Source: CAIVVT01 sp963823095 (lineage in GTDB: Bacteria > Acidobacteriota > Terriglobia > Bryobacterales > Bryobacteraceae). From it: a stretch of 64,000 nt of DNA. Shown here one piece after another: positions 10,093-18,128 of this stretch (position 1 is its first letter; each line of letters begins with the position of its first letter). The notes under the pieces are model-generated. The model was given only the letters and a program-made list of their open reading frames with translations, made no database searches and was not told where the DNA came from. Position numbers and translations under genes: made by a program. Location of the stretch: NCBI GenBank assembly GCA_963823095.1, contig CAWGKI010000004.1, forward strand, positions 310,001 to 374,000, written 5' to 3'.

Positions 10093-10361
10093 TTAGCACC
10101 CCCTCGAATCGGAGCCGCTCCATGAGTGGACCCGCGACCATGAGGGAACGGGGATACCCTGGGTAGCTGCCGCCCCCATTTCTGGCACGGACGGCAGATC
10201 GCCACTACCCCCGATCCCGCACGGTCGCGGCTCCGATTCTATCAACGACGTTCCGCGACAGGGTACGCTCCCTTCACCTCACGCCTCAAAAACGATAGAG
10301 TCTACGATTGGCGCGGCGCATACTCGCGCCGCGTACGACGAGCCAATTTGGGAGGACTGCG
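10093..10361. promoter_or_regulatory. Divergent intergenic region between GH127 and GH146
   Basis: These 269 bp separate the divergently transcribed GH127 and GH146 genes and should hold both promoters; no clear -35/-10 pair was picked out. An interrupted inverted repeat spans most of it: GAATCGGAGCCGC near 10105 and its complement GCGGCTCCGATTC near 10227. A ribosome-binding site GGGAGG at 10350-10355 sets the GH146 start at 10362. Confidence 0.45.
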
Positions 10362-12353
10362 ATGAGCGAGAGACGCAATGAAGGAAGTTTGAGCCGCAGG
10401 GGATTTGCCGCTCTGGCCGCGGCGGGGACAGTTTCGGGACTGGCCCTGGCTCAAGACATTCCGCAGAATACGGGCGTTGCGAACGCGCCTGCCGCTCCTC
10501 TCCGCGAAGGCACCAAGGCCGAGATTCCGCCCTTCGGCGCGTCTCTTACATTCAGTCGCCAGGACGTGCCGTCGAAGGTGAAGCCGTTCGCGCTGGGCCA
10601 GGTTCGTTTAACGGCGGGCGCGCTGTACGACGCGCAGGAATGGAATCGCGAATATCTGCACCGCCTTTCGGCCGACCGGCTGTTGCACAACTTTCGCGTG
10701 ACCGCCGGTCTGCCCTCCTCGGCACAGCCATTGGGCGGGTGGGAGAAGCCAGACTGCGAGCTGCGCGGCCATTTCGTGGGCCATTACCTGTCGGCCTGCG
10801 GCTTGATGTACGCCTCCACCGGCGATCCGGAGTTGAAGACCAAGGGCGATGCGATGGTTGCCGAATTGGCGAAGTGCCAGTCCAAACTGAGCGGCGGCTA
10901 TCTCAGCGCATTTCCGACGGAGTGGTTCGACCGCGTGAAGGCGTTAAAGAAAGTCTGGGCGCCTTACTACACGCTCCATAAGATCATGGCGGGCCTGCTC
11001 GACATGAATCTCTACTGCGGCAACAAGCAGGCTCTCCAAGTGCTGGAAGGCATGGCGCGCTGGGTGGACGACTGGAGCGCGCCGATCCCTGAAGAGCACA
11101 TGCAGAAGATTCTCGGCGCTGAGTATGGCGGCATGAACGAGGTGCTGTACAACCTGACGGCCGTGACCGGCGACGAACGCTGGGTGAAGGTGGGCGACCG
11201 CTTTACCAAAAAGCGCTTTTTCAACCCGCTCGCTCTGCGGCGCGACGAGTTGCGCGGCCTTCACGCGAACACGCATATCCCGCAAGTGATCGGCGCGGCC
11301 CGCCGCTACGAACTGTCGGGCGACGTGCGTTTCCACGACGTGGCGGACTACTTCTGGTACGAAGTGACCGGTGCGCGCGCCTATGCGACAGGCGGAACCA
11401 GCAACGGCGAGGGCTGGCTGACGCAGCCGCGCCATCTTGCCGAGGAATTGAAGCAGGACGTTGCGACGGCCGAGTGCTGCTGCGTCTACAACATGCTGAA
11501 GCTGACCCGGCACCTGTACGAATGGTCGGGCGACCCGCGCTACTTCGACTATTTTGAGCGCGTGCTGTTCAACCATCGCTTGGGGACCATCCACCCGAAA
11601 ACCGGCGCCACGATGTACTACCTCTCGCATACGCCGCGCGCGTGGAAGACCTTCGGCACGGAGAACGACTCGTTCTGGTGCTGCACGGGAACGGGCGTGG
11701 AGGAGTATTCGAAACTCACCGACAGCATCTATTTCCACGATGACGAGGGGTTGTACGTGAACCTTTTCGTCGCCTCCGAGTTGAATTGGCGGGAGAAGAA
11801 CCTGTCGCTCCGCCAGAAGACGAACTTCCCCGAGGAAGCGGGCACGACGCTTCTGATCGGCGTCGCGAAGCCCACGCAGTTGGCCCTGCGGCTCAGGGTG
11901 CCGGCCTGGCTCGCCTCGGGCGCGACAGTGAAGCTGAATGGGAAGCCGCTGGACAGCTTCTCGAGCCCAGGCAGTTACCTGACCATCTCCCGCGTCTGGC
12001 AGAACGGCGACCGCGTTGAACTCGCTTTGCCGATGGCGCTGCGGGCCGAACCCCTGCCTGACGACCGTACGCTACAGGCCTTCTGCTACGGGCCGATCGT
12101 GCTGGCCGGCGACATGGGCAATGAGGGGCTGACACCCGAAAAGATCGTGGGCCCTGAAGGGCCGGAGATGGACAAGACGCCCTTCGCCGTGCCGGAAGTG
12201 AAGGCGGCAGGCGCGAACCTTGCGGCATTGATCAAACCGGATGGCGCCAAGCCGCTGACGTTCCGGATCGCCGGACAGCCGAAGGATTTCCAGCTTGCGC
12301 CCCTGAACACGATCTTCGACCGGCGCTACTCCATCTACTGGAGAGTCGGATAG
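10362..12353 (+). CDS. Beta-L-arabinofuranosidase-like, GH146/DUF1680, Tat-exported
   Basis: A second, clearly different member of the GH127-related clan. Its core (VWAPYYTLHKIMAGLLDM, ECCCVYNMLKLTRHLY, WCCTGTGVEEYSKL) resembles GH146 beta-L-arabinofuranosidases of the BT0349 type. The metal/catalytic residues are visible: E371 and C373 in AECCC, and C440/C441 in FWCCTG. The start at 10362 is set by GGGAGG and yields 663 residues. It opens with a twin-arginine signal (SRRGFAALAAAGTVSGLALA), so it is exported folded, unlike the Sec-type GH127 neighbour. Substrates may be beta-L-arabinofuranose on hydroxyproline or on pectic side chains; sequence alone does not decide. Confidence 0.86.
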   Translation: MSERRNEGSLSRRGFAALAAAGTVSGLALAQDIPQNTGVANAPAAPLREGTKAEIPPFGASLTFSRQDVPSKVKPFALGQVRLTAGALYDAQEWNREYLHRLSADRLLHNFRVTAGLPSSAQPLGGWEKPDCELRGHFVGHYLSACGLMYASTGDPELKTKGDAMVAELAKCQSKLSGGYLSAFPTEWFDRVKALKKVWAPYYTLHKIMAGLLDMNLYCGNKQALQVLEGMARWVDDWSAPIPEEHMQKILGAEYGGMNEVLYNLTAVTGDERWVKVGDRFTKKRFFNPLALRRDELRGLHANTHIPQVIGAARRYELSGDVRFHDVADYFWYEVTGARAYATGGTSNGEGWLTQPRHLAEELKQDVATAECCCVYNMLKLTRHLYEWSGDPRYFDYFERVLFNHRLGTIHPKTGATMYYLSHTPRAWKTFGTENDSFWCCTGTGVEEYSKLTDSIYFHDDEGLYVNLFVASELNWREKNLSLRQKTNFPEEAGTTLLIGVAKPTQLALRLRVPAWLASGATVKLNGKPLDSFSSPGSYLTISRVWQNGDRVELALPMALRAEPLPDDRTLQAFCYGPIVLAGDMGNEGLTPEKIVGPEGPEMDKTPFAVPEVKAAGANLAALIKPDGAKPLTFRIAGQPKDFQLAPLNTIFDRRYSIYWRVG

Positions 12354-12371
12354 GGTACCTGCTCCACGTCG

Positions 12372-12713
12372 GCACCGCGAACGAAGAGAGCGGCCCAAAG
12401 AACCGGGATGTTCCGTTTCGGGCGGAATTGCAACCGCGACGATGTGGTCGCTTGAGAAGGGACCGCTCTTTGCATTCGCGGCTCGGTGCTCAAACCATGA
12501 AGACCTCGCACTCACTACCCGGCACAGAACCGCGAACGAAGAGAGCGGCCCCGCTTCAAACCAGCACTTGCTCACGGTCGTAGCTCCGCCCGGGGAACGC
12601 CGATCTCCAGATCGGCTTAATTGCCGCGTCAGCGGCAAGCTGGTGGAACACGCCGAGTTCTTGATTCTGGCGCGTCTTGCTTTGGCCGCTCTATTCGTTC
12701 GCGGTTCGGTGCT
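12372..12713. repeat. Four copies of a ~28-bp repeat in alternating orientation
   Basis: The 492-bp gap 12354-12845 holds no gene but four related ~28-bp units: forward at 12372-12396 (GCACCGCGAACGAAGAGAGC then GGCCC), reverse and diverged at 12461-12490, forward at 12521-12550, and reverse at 12684-12713 (GGCCGCTCTATTCGTTCGCG then GTTCGGTGC). Orientation alternates and spacing is irregular (about 65, 30 and 135 bp), so neighbours could pair as large hairpins. Confidence 0.7.
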
Positions 12714-12828
12714 GGGGGCAGGCGCACGATTTTCATCGTTTTTGGGTCTGCGGTCCGCCGGTCATGGAGAGATCGGTGCTGAGCGGGCATAACTCTGAAA
12801 CGGAGCCGCGACCGTTAGGAAGCGGTTG
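12592..12828. repeat. Members of two dispersed short repeat families
   Basis: Within the same gap, 12592-12615 reads GGGGAACGCCGATCTCCAGA then TCGGC, matching 45511-45536 and, inverted and diverged, 40548-40570. At 12794-12828 a unit CTGAAACGG..CGACCGT.AGG.AGCGGTTG matches 45558-45591, with a more diverged form near 10110-10151. Both are interspersed with the alternating 28-bp repeat. Confidence 0.6.
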
Positions 12829-12845
12829 TAGCACGGCTCGGCTCG

Positions 12846-14117
12846 TCAATCAGCCAGGAACAGCGGCCGGAGGTGGCGGTCGAACAGATTCCCGGTTACG
12901 TTGCGGGCGATAGTAGACTCGCAGGCGTCGAGCAGGTCCGTGTATCGCTCGCCCAGTTTGGCCGCCACCTTGTAGCCGACGTGGAGCAACTGGCGCAAGT
13001 CGGCGTTGAAGAGCGGATTGGACTGGTCGTGCCGGAGCGCGCCGGCATACTGCTCCGGCGACCAACTGCGCACCTGTCCCGGCGTGGGCAGCAGTGCTGG
13101 GTCGATTTCGATCACGGTCGCGTAGGGTTTGCAGAGTTCTTCGCGATGGTAGAAGGCGGACGCGTAAACCTCCTGGGCGAGAGCGAGTCCGTCGCCGCCC
13201 GCCTCGGCCAGGCCAATCAGTTCCTCCAGCCAGGTGGTCCCGGCGGTTTTCAGATGGATACCGGCGTCGAACTTGCGTAACGCGCGCCGCATCGGCGCAT
13301 AGATGGAAAACTTGTCGCTGCCCGAATGGACGCTGAGCTTCAGGTTGCCCGGCAGGTCATAGCTCTGGCGCGCGAAGGCGATCACGGCGATGTCGGCTTC
13401 AAACTCACGTTCGAATTGCTCCACGTCGCCACGGTAGTCGACGCCTTTGTTGAAGCGGCCGGTGAACTTCGGTGCGATGGTCTGCGCAGGGATCCCCGCG
13501 TCGGCGATCGCGGCCAGTATCAGCAGCAACTCGAAGGGCGTCTGCGGCCGATCCGTCTCGTCCATGGAGACTTCGGTGACAAAGCCCGCTCTCCCCTTCG
13601 CCGTAGCGAGCCTGCGGTAGATGGCTCCGGCCTGCTGAACGGCGTGCAAGTACTTCGGCGCGATCTCGGCGGCCTCCACGCGGGAAACGTGAAAGGGTTG
13701 CGCGATGCCATCGATCTCGATGGAGCCTGTTAGTTCGGGATGAGCCTTCAGGAAGTCGTCGATCACGCCAGGCTCGGGCTCCTGGCCGATCGCGTCGGCG
13801 ACGTCCAGCGTAAAGAAGTCGCTCGACTCCACAAAGCGATCGACCGTTTCGAGAGTGATGTGATCGGCATCGACGTAGTATGCGCTCTGCCATTCGAGGG
13901 CACTCACGGCCTCGTCGGCCTCGCTGCGAACGCTGGCAGGCAGAGACCCGACAATCGAGTGCTCGCGGTTCGACTTGTTCCAGACCGGCACGACGGTGAC
14001 GCCGAGCTGCGCGGCCTGAAGACAAGCGCGCAGTTGCGCCCGGCCCTGGTGGCCGAAGCGGTCGCCCACTCCCAGCGAGTACTTTTCAAGCACCAGCGAA
14101 GGCTGCTTTGAAGTCAT
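12846..14117 (-). CDS. uxaE: D-tagaturonate epimerase (UxaE family)
   Basis: UxaE epimerises D-tagaturonate to D-fructuronate, linking galacturonate (pectin) breakdown to the glucuronate branch where the UxaB/UxaC/UxuB route is incomplete. Conserved blocks I recognise from the Thermotoga enzyme are VSMDETDRPQTPFE, PKFTGRFNKGVDYRGD, LSVHSGSDKFSIY and HLKTAGTTWLEE, with YYVDADHITLE earlier. The likely start is 14117: GGGAG sits about seven bases upstream, and the in-frame upstream extension to 14213 has no family character. The protein is 423 residues, cytoplasmic. It faces away from the GH146 gene. Its presence next to arabinofuranosidases supports a plant cell-wall diet; other uronate genes are not in the window. 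Confidence 0.82.
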   Translation of the reverse strand: MTSKQPSLVLEKYSLGVGDRFGHQGRAQLRACLQAAQLGVTVVPVWNKSNREHSIVGSLPASVRSEADEAVSALEWQSAYYVDADHITLETVDRFVESSDFFTLDVADAIGQEPEPGVIDDFLKAHPELTGSIEIDGIAQPFHVSRVEAAEIAPKYLHAVQQAGAIYRRLATAKGRAGFVTEVSMDETDRPQTPFELLLILAAIADAGIPAQTIAPKFTGRFNKGVDYRGDVEQFEREFEADIAVIAFARQSYDLPGNLKLSVHSGSDKFSIYAPMRRALRKFDAGIHLKTAGTTWLEELIGLAEAGGDGLALAQEVYASAFYHREELCKPYATVIEIDPALLPTPGQVRSWSPEQYAGALRHDQSNPLFNADLRQLLHVGYKVAAKLGERYTDLLDACESTIARNVTGNLFDRHLRPLFLAD

Positions 14118-14296
14118 GAGTAAACTCCCGGGCCGGAATGCCGGCGCGTCGTCGGTCAGGCGGCAAATGCGGGCGGGGCCGCATGCCTCGTGTAGGGGAA
14201 ATGCCAGCTTCACGACATTGCATCGTTGCTCTTATGTGTACCAGCTTCAGGGTAAGCCGGTAATGCCACGGGCGCATCGGACTTCGAAGGGCAGCA

Positions 14297-14656
14297 TCAC
14301 AGCCGCCGCCGCGCCGCGGCCCTGCGGCGCTCGGCCTGCCTCACTTGCCGCTCGTTCATGCCGAAATAGTGTCCGATCTCATGCCAGACTGTCTCAGCCA
14401 CCATGTGTTTCAGATCGTTCAGGTTACGCGATGCGCGCTCGTGCGGGCCCTGGTAGATGGTGATCCGGTCTGGCATGGATACCGGCGTAAAGGAGCTGCG
14501 CTGCGTCAACGGATGGCCTTGGTACAGTCCCAACAAACCGGGCTGGGGCGGCTCATCCTCCACAACCATGAGGATGTTGCGCAGGCGGCGGCGGAATCCT
14601 GCCGGCAGTTCGGCCAGAGCTTCTTCCACGAGCTGTTCGAAATCGCGGCCGCGCAT
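14297..14656 (-). CDS. Small zincin-like metallopeptidase domain protein
   Basis: A 119-residue protein of the bacterial minimal-zincin group (PF06262-like). The motif HEIGHYFGMNE near residues 91-101 supplies two zinc histidines, the catalytic glutamate and the third ligand region. The N-terminal half carries the usual stretch around LPAGFRRRLRNILMVVED and the middle has DRITIYQGPHER. The C-terminus is arginine-rich. No signal peptide. Its physiological substrate is not known for the family. It diverges from the lipoprotein amidohydrolase gene, with only 24 bp between the starts. Confidence 0.82.
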   Translation of the reverse strand: MRGRDFEQLVEEALAELPAGFRRRLRNILMVVEDEPPQPGLLGLYQGHPLTQRSSFTPVSMPDRITIYQGPHERASRNLNDLKHMVAETVWHEIGHYFGMNERQVRQAERRRAAARRRL

Positions 14657-14680
14657 TCGGATGCCCTATTCTAAGAGGAT

Positions 14681-15949
14681 ATGCGGTTGGTGTTGCCCTT
14701 TGCTTTGTTCCTGGCCTCCTGCGCGGCGGCGGAGCCGATTGTGGTTCGCTGCGGCCGGTTGCTCGATCCGGCGTCGGGTGAAGTCGCCACGAATGTCGAC
14801 GTCAAGGTCGAGGACAAGTCGATTGTTTCCGTTGGCCCGGCTACCAGCGCGAAGCCGTCGGTAGACCTTTCCCACGGCTTCTGCATGCCGGGAATGATCG
14901 ACGTTCACGATCATCTGACAGGCGATCCCAAATACTCGGGCTATTCCTCGCTGGGCATTTCCGTCCCGCGCGAAGCGCTGACCGGCGCGAAGAACGCGCG
15001 CACCACCCTGCTTGCCGGCTTCACCACCGTTCGGAATGTTGGCGCGGAGGGGTATTCGGATGTCGCCCTGCGCGATGCCATCAATGACGGCGACTTGATC
15101 GGGCCGCGCCTGCTCGTTTCCGGTCCGCCGCTGGGCATCACGGGCGGGCACTGCGACGAGAACCTGCTGGCGCCCGAGTTTCACTACTCCGCGGAAGGCG
15201 TGGCCAACGGGCCCTGGGCGGCGCGCGCGAAGGTCCGCGAAGTGATCAAGTACGGCGCCGATCTTATCAAAGTCTGCGCTTCCGGCGGAGTCCTTTCGAA
15301 GGGCGACGGCGTGGGCGCGCCCCAATACACGCTGGAAGAGCTGAAAGCGATAGTCGAAGAAGCGCACAAGCTGGGCCGCAAGGTGGCGGCGCATGCCCAC
15401 GGGACGCAGTCGATCAAGGATTCGATTCTGGCCGGTATCGACAGCGTCGAACATTCCAGCCTGATCGACGAAGAGGGCATCCGTCTGGCGAAAGAGCATG
15501 GGACGTTCCTCGTTTTCGACATCTACAACGACACCTATATCCTCAGCCAGGGTGAGAAGAACGGACTGCTCCCGGAGATGATCGAGAAGGAGAAACAGAT
15601 CGGCAAACTGCAGCGCAAGAACTTCCAGAAGGCCTGGGAAGGCGGCGTGCGCATGGCATTCGGCACCGACGGCGGCGTTTATCCGCATGGGGACAACTGG
15701 CAGCAATTCCCATTGATGGTCGAGTTCGGCATGAAGCCGTTGGACGCCATTCGGACGGCGACCACCGAAGCCGCGGAGCTGCTTGGATTCAAAGGGAAGA
15801 TGGGCCGGGTAGCGTCCGACTATCTGGCTGACCTGATTGCCTTGGACGGCGATCCTTTGAAAGACACGAACGCGCTGGGCCGTGTCCGTTTCGTAATGAA
15901 AGACGGCCAGGTGTTCCGGAACGATTGGACCGCGTCCGGCTCGCGCTAG
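14681..15949 (+). CDS. Lipoprotein amidohydrolase, prolidase/imidazolonepropionase-like
   Basis: A metal-dependent amidohydrolase of the subgroup that includes Xaa-Pro and Xaa-Arg dipeptidases (Sgx9260/Cc2672 type). The N-terminus is a lipoprotein signal with lipobox LASC (C14), so it is anchored outside the cytoplasmic membrane. Metal-site motifs in order: DVHDHL (HxH), the carboxylated lysine in DLIKVCASGG, AAHAHG, SVEHSS and the aspartate in FGTDGG. 422 residues, full length. It lies downstream of a plant-glycoprotein island, where a dipeptidase acting on proline-type bonds would make sense, but substrate preference cannot be read from sequence. It ends 15 bp before cmk. Confidence 0.82.
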   Translation: MRLVLPFALFLASCAAAEPIVVRCGRLLDPASGEVATNVDVKVEDKSIVSVGPATSAKPSVDLSHGFCMPGMIDVHDHLTGDPKYSGYSSLGISVPREALTGAKNARTTLLAGFTTVRNVGAEGYSDVALRDAINDGDLIGPRLLVSGPPLGITGGHCDENLLAPEFHYSAEGVANGPWAARAKVREVIKYGADLIKVCASGGVLSKGDGVGAPQYTLEELKAIVEEAHKLGRKVAAHAHGTQSIKDSILAGIDSVEHSSLIDEEGIRLAKEHGTFLVFDIYNDTYILSQGEKNGLLPEMIEKEKQIGKLQRKNFQKAWEGGVRMAFGTDGGVYPHGDNWQQFPLMVEFGMKPLDAIRTATTEAAELLGFKGKMGRVASDYLADLIALDGDPLKDTNALGRVRFVMKDGQVFRNDWTASGSR

Positions 15950-15964
15950 ACTAGTCATTTTCCC

Positions 15965-16651
15965 GTGGCAAAACACGTAATTGTCGCCATTGATGGACCC
16001 GCCGGCGCGGGCAAGAGCACGCTCGCGCGGCGAGTGGCGGCGCGGCTGGGCTATCTGTACATCGATACGGGAGCGATGTATCGTGCCGTCGCATTGTCGG
16101 CGATGCGCCTAGGTATCTCGATCGACGATCCGCTGAAGCTGGTGCAAGTAGCGTTGGCGCTGCAGATCGATCTGACGCCGGATGGGCGCGTGCTTCTGAA
16201 TGGCGAAGACGTCAGCGAGGCCATCCGCGAGCCCGAGATTTCTCAGGCGGCGTCGAAGGCGTCGGCAATTGCGGGCGTACGCCGGGCGATGGTGGAGTTG
16301 CAGCGCCAGATGGGCGAAACGCACTCCGTGGTCATGGAGGGGCGCGACATCGGAACGGTCGTCTTCCCGCAGGCCCAGGTGAAAGTGTTTCTCGACGCCG
16401 ATCCGGCGGAGCGGGCCGGACGGCGCGTCGCCGAACTGCGGCAGAAGGGCGCCGCGGCAGACCCGGCTGAAGTGGAACGGGAAATGAGAGAGCGCGACCA
16501 GCGCGACAGAACCCGTGCCGAAGCACCGCTGGTGCAGGCCCCGGACGCAGTGTATTACGACTCCACGGGGCATACGCCCGACGAGGTGGAGGAGGCGATC
16601 CTGCAAATTGTGCGGGAGCGGACCAGTAACGGAAAGGAAGCCGACCGTTGA
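15965..16651 (+). CDS. cmk: Cytidylate kinase
   Basis: Phosphorylates CMP and dCMP with ATP. The P-loop GPAGAGKS lies at residues 10-17, followed by IDTGAMYRAVAL, the NMP-binding region MEGRDIGTVVFP, and the LID-type basic segment near RDQRDRTRAEAPL. 228 residues, the normal length. The start is GTG at 15965, needed for the conserved N-terminal VIVAIDGPAGAG. It overlaps the aspartokinase start by four bases (TTGA), so both are translated from one mRNA. Confidence 0.95.
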   Translation: MAKHVIVAIDGPAGAGKSTLARRVAARLGYLYIDTGAMYRAVALSAMRLGISIDDPLKLVQVALALQIDLTPDGRVLLNGEDVSEAIREPEISQAASKASAIAGVRRAMVELQRQMGETHSVVMEGRDIGTVVFPQAQVKVFLDADPAERAGRRVAELRQKGAAADPAEVEREMRERDQRDRTRAEAPLVQAPDAVYYDSTGHTPDEVEEAILQIVRERTSNGKEADR

Positions 16652-18057
16652 GCAACCTGCTCGTGATGAAGTTTGGCGGAACCAGTATGGGAACCGCCGA
16701 GAGAATTCGCACCGCCGCGTCGCTGTGCGCCGAGCAGTACCGGGTGCGGCCTGTGGCCGCGGTGGTTTCGGCGATGTCTAAGGTGACCGACCTGCTTCTC
16801 GACACGCTTCGGCATGCCGAAGCGGGCGACGGCGCGGGCGTTGAGCAACGGCTCGAATCGCTCCGGCAGCGCCATGTGAGTACCGCCGGGGAGTTGCTCA
16901 GCGGCGAGGTTCTGTCCCGGACTCTCTTGAGGCTGGAAGAAATCCTCGGGGAATTCGACAGGATCGCGCGAGGCATGTTGATGCTGGGCGAGCGCCCTCC
17001 CCGCTCGGTGGACGAGGCGGTTGCGGTAGGCGAACGGCTCTCGTCCGAGCTGATTGCTGCGTGGCTGCAGTCGCAAGGGACCGACGCCTACGCCGTGAAC
17101 GCGCGCGACGTGATCGTCACGGACTCGGTCTTCGGCAATGCGTCGCCGCTGATTGACCAGACCCGCGAGCGGGCCAGCGCCGTGTTGAAGCCCGCGCTGG
17201 CGGCAGGCAGGATGCCGATCATGACCGGTTTCAACGGAGCGACGCTGGACGGGCGCGCCACGACGCTCGGACGGGGCGGGTCGGATTTTTCGGCCTCGAT
17301 CCTCGCGGCAGTCCTGGATGCTGCGGAGTTGTGGATCTGGACGGATGTGGACGGCATCATGAGCGCCGATCCGAGACTTGTGCCGAACGCCAAGGTGCTC
17401 ACGGAGATCACATACCGGGAGGCGGCGGAACTGGCCTACAACGGCGCGAAGGTGCTGCATCCGCGCACACTGGCGCCGCTGATGGAGAAATGCATCCCGG
17501 TATGGAGCAAGAACAGCTTTGCTCCCGAGGTCCCGGGAACGCGGATCGTGCCCGAAACCGCCGACGACCGCAAGGGGCCTTGCGCCGTGACGTCCATGAA
17601 CAGCGTCGCGCTGGTTTCGCTCGAACCCGCCAACGCGGCCCTGAACGGGGCGAAGGTGATGGCCCGCTCGATTGAGGCCGCGGCGGTTTCTGGCGCCGAG
17701 TTGCTGGTCCTGACCAGTTCTAGCTACCGGCAGAACTTCTGTTTTCTCATCCGGCAGTCTGAGCTGCCCGCGGTAGTGGAGCAGCTTGAACAGGCATTCG
17801 CGCTGGAATTGGCGCACGGCTACTTGAATCCGATCGACGTCGATCTGGATGTGGGCCTGCTGGCGATTGTGGGCGAGGGCATGAGGGGCATGGCCGGAAT
17901 GGCCGGCCGGATCTTCACGGCGATCTCCCAGGCATCGGTGAATATCATCGCGATTGCGCAGGGATCCAGCGAGATTACCATCGCGATCGTAGTGCGGCGC
18001 GCGGGCCTCGAAAAGGCGGTCCGCGCGGTCCACGCCGAATGCGGCCTCGGACGCTGA
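16648..18057 (+). CDS. Aspartate kinase with C-terminal ACT domains
   Basis: Phosphorylates aspartate, the first step to lysine, threonine and methionine. KFGGTSMG at residues 8-15 is the signature; TLGRGGSDFSASILA and DVDGIMSADPRLV complete the kinase domain. The last 150 residues form the two ACT modules (ALVSLE...GAKVMARSIEAAA and VGLLAIVGEGMRGMAGMAGR), which normally bind lysine or threonine for feedback control. 469 residues and architecture resemble the kinase half of ThrA or LysC class III. The start is TTG at 16648 overlapping the cmk stop; no other start keeps the signature. Confidence 0.92.
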   Translation: MSNLLVMKFGGTSMGTAERIRTAASLCAEQYRVRPVAAVVSAMSKVTDLLLDTLRHAEAGDGAGVEQRLESLRQRHVSTAGELLSGEVLSRTLLRLEEILGEFDRIARGMLMLGERPPRSVDEAVAVGERLSSELIAAWLQSQGTDAYAVNARDVIVTDSVFGNASPLIDQTRERASAVLKPALAAGRMPIMTGFNGATLDGRATTLGRGGSDFSASILAAVLDAAELWIWTDVDGIMSADPRLVPNAKVLTEITYREAAELAYNGAKVLHPRTLAPLMEKCIPVWSKNSFAPEVPGTRIVPETADDRKGPCAVTSMNSVALVSLEPANAALNGAKVMARSIEAAAVSGAELLVLTSSSYRQNFCFLIRQSELPAVVEQLEQAFALELAHGYLNPIDVDLDVGLLAIVGEGMRGMAGMAGRIFTAISQASVNIIAIAQGSSEITIAIVVRRAGLEKAVRAVHAECGLGR

Positions 18058-18070
18058 GCCCGGAGCTTCG

Positions 18071-18076
18071 TATAAT
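18071..18076 (+). promoter_or_regulatory. Possible -10 box for the ppiD-like gene
   Basis: A perfect TATAAT lies 52 bp before the PPIase start in a short AT-richer patch of otherwise GC-rich DNA. No convincing -35 hexamer is seen upstream, where the aspartokinase gene ends, so this rests on one box. Confidence 0.3.
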
Positions 18077-18128
18077 AGAAAGTTTGATGGTCTGCTAATC
18101 GAATCGGGCCTCAGGAGTTGTTCCTTCC

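Noticed and set aside
7978..10125. 715-residue open frame on the plus strand
   Set aside because: Antisense to the GH127 gene, no recognisable domain, composition of a shadow frame.
12372..12713. Possible CRISPR array
   Set aside because: Units alternate in orientation, are diverged and irregularly spaced, and no cas gene is near.
16555..18033. 492-residue open frame on the minus strand
   Set aside because: Antisense to aspartokinase; histidine/arginine-rich shadow.
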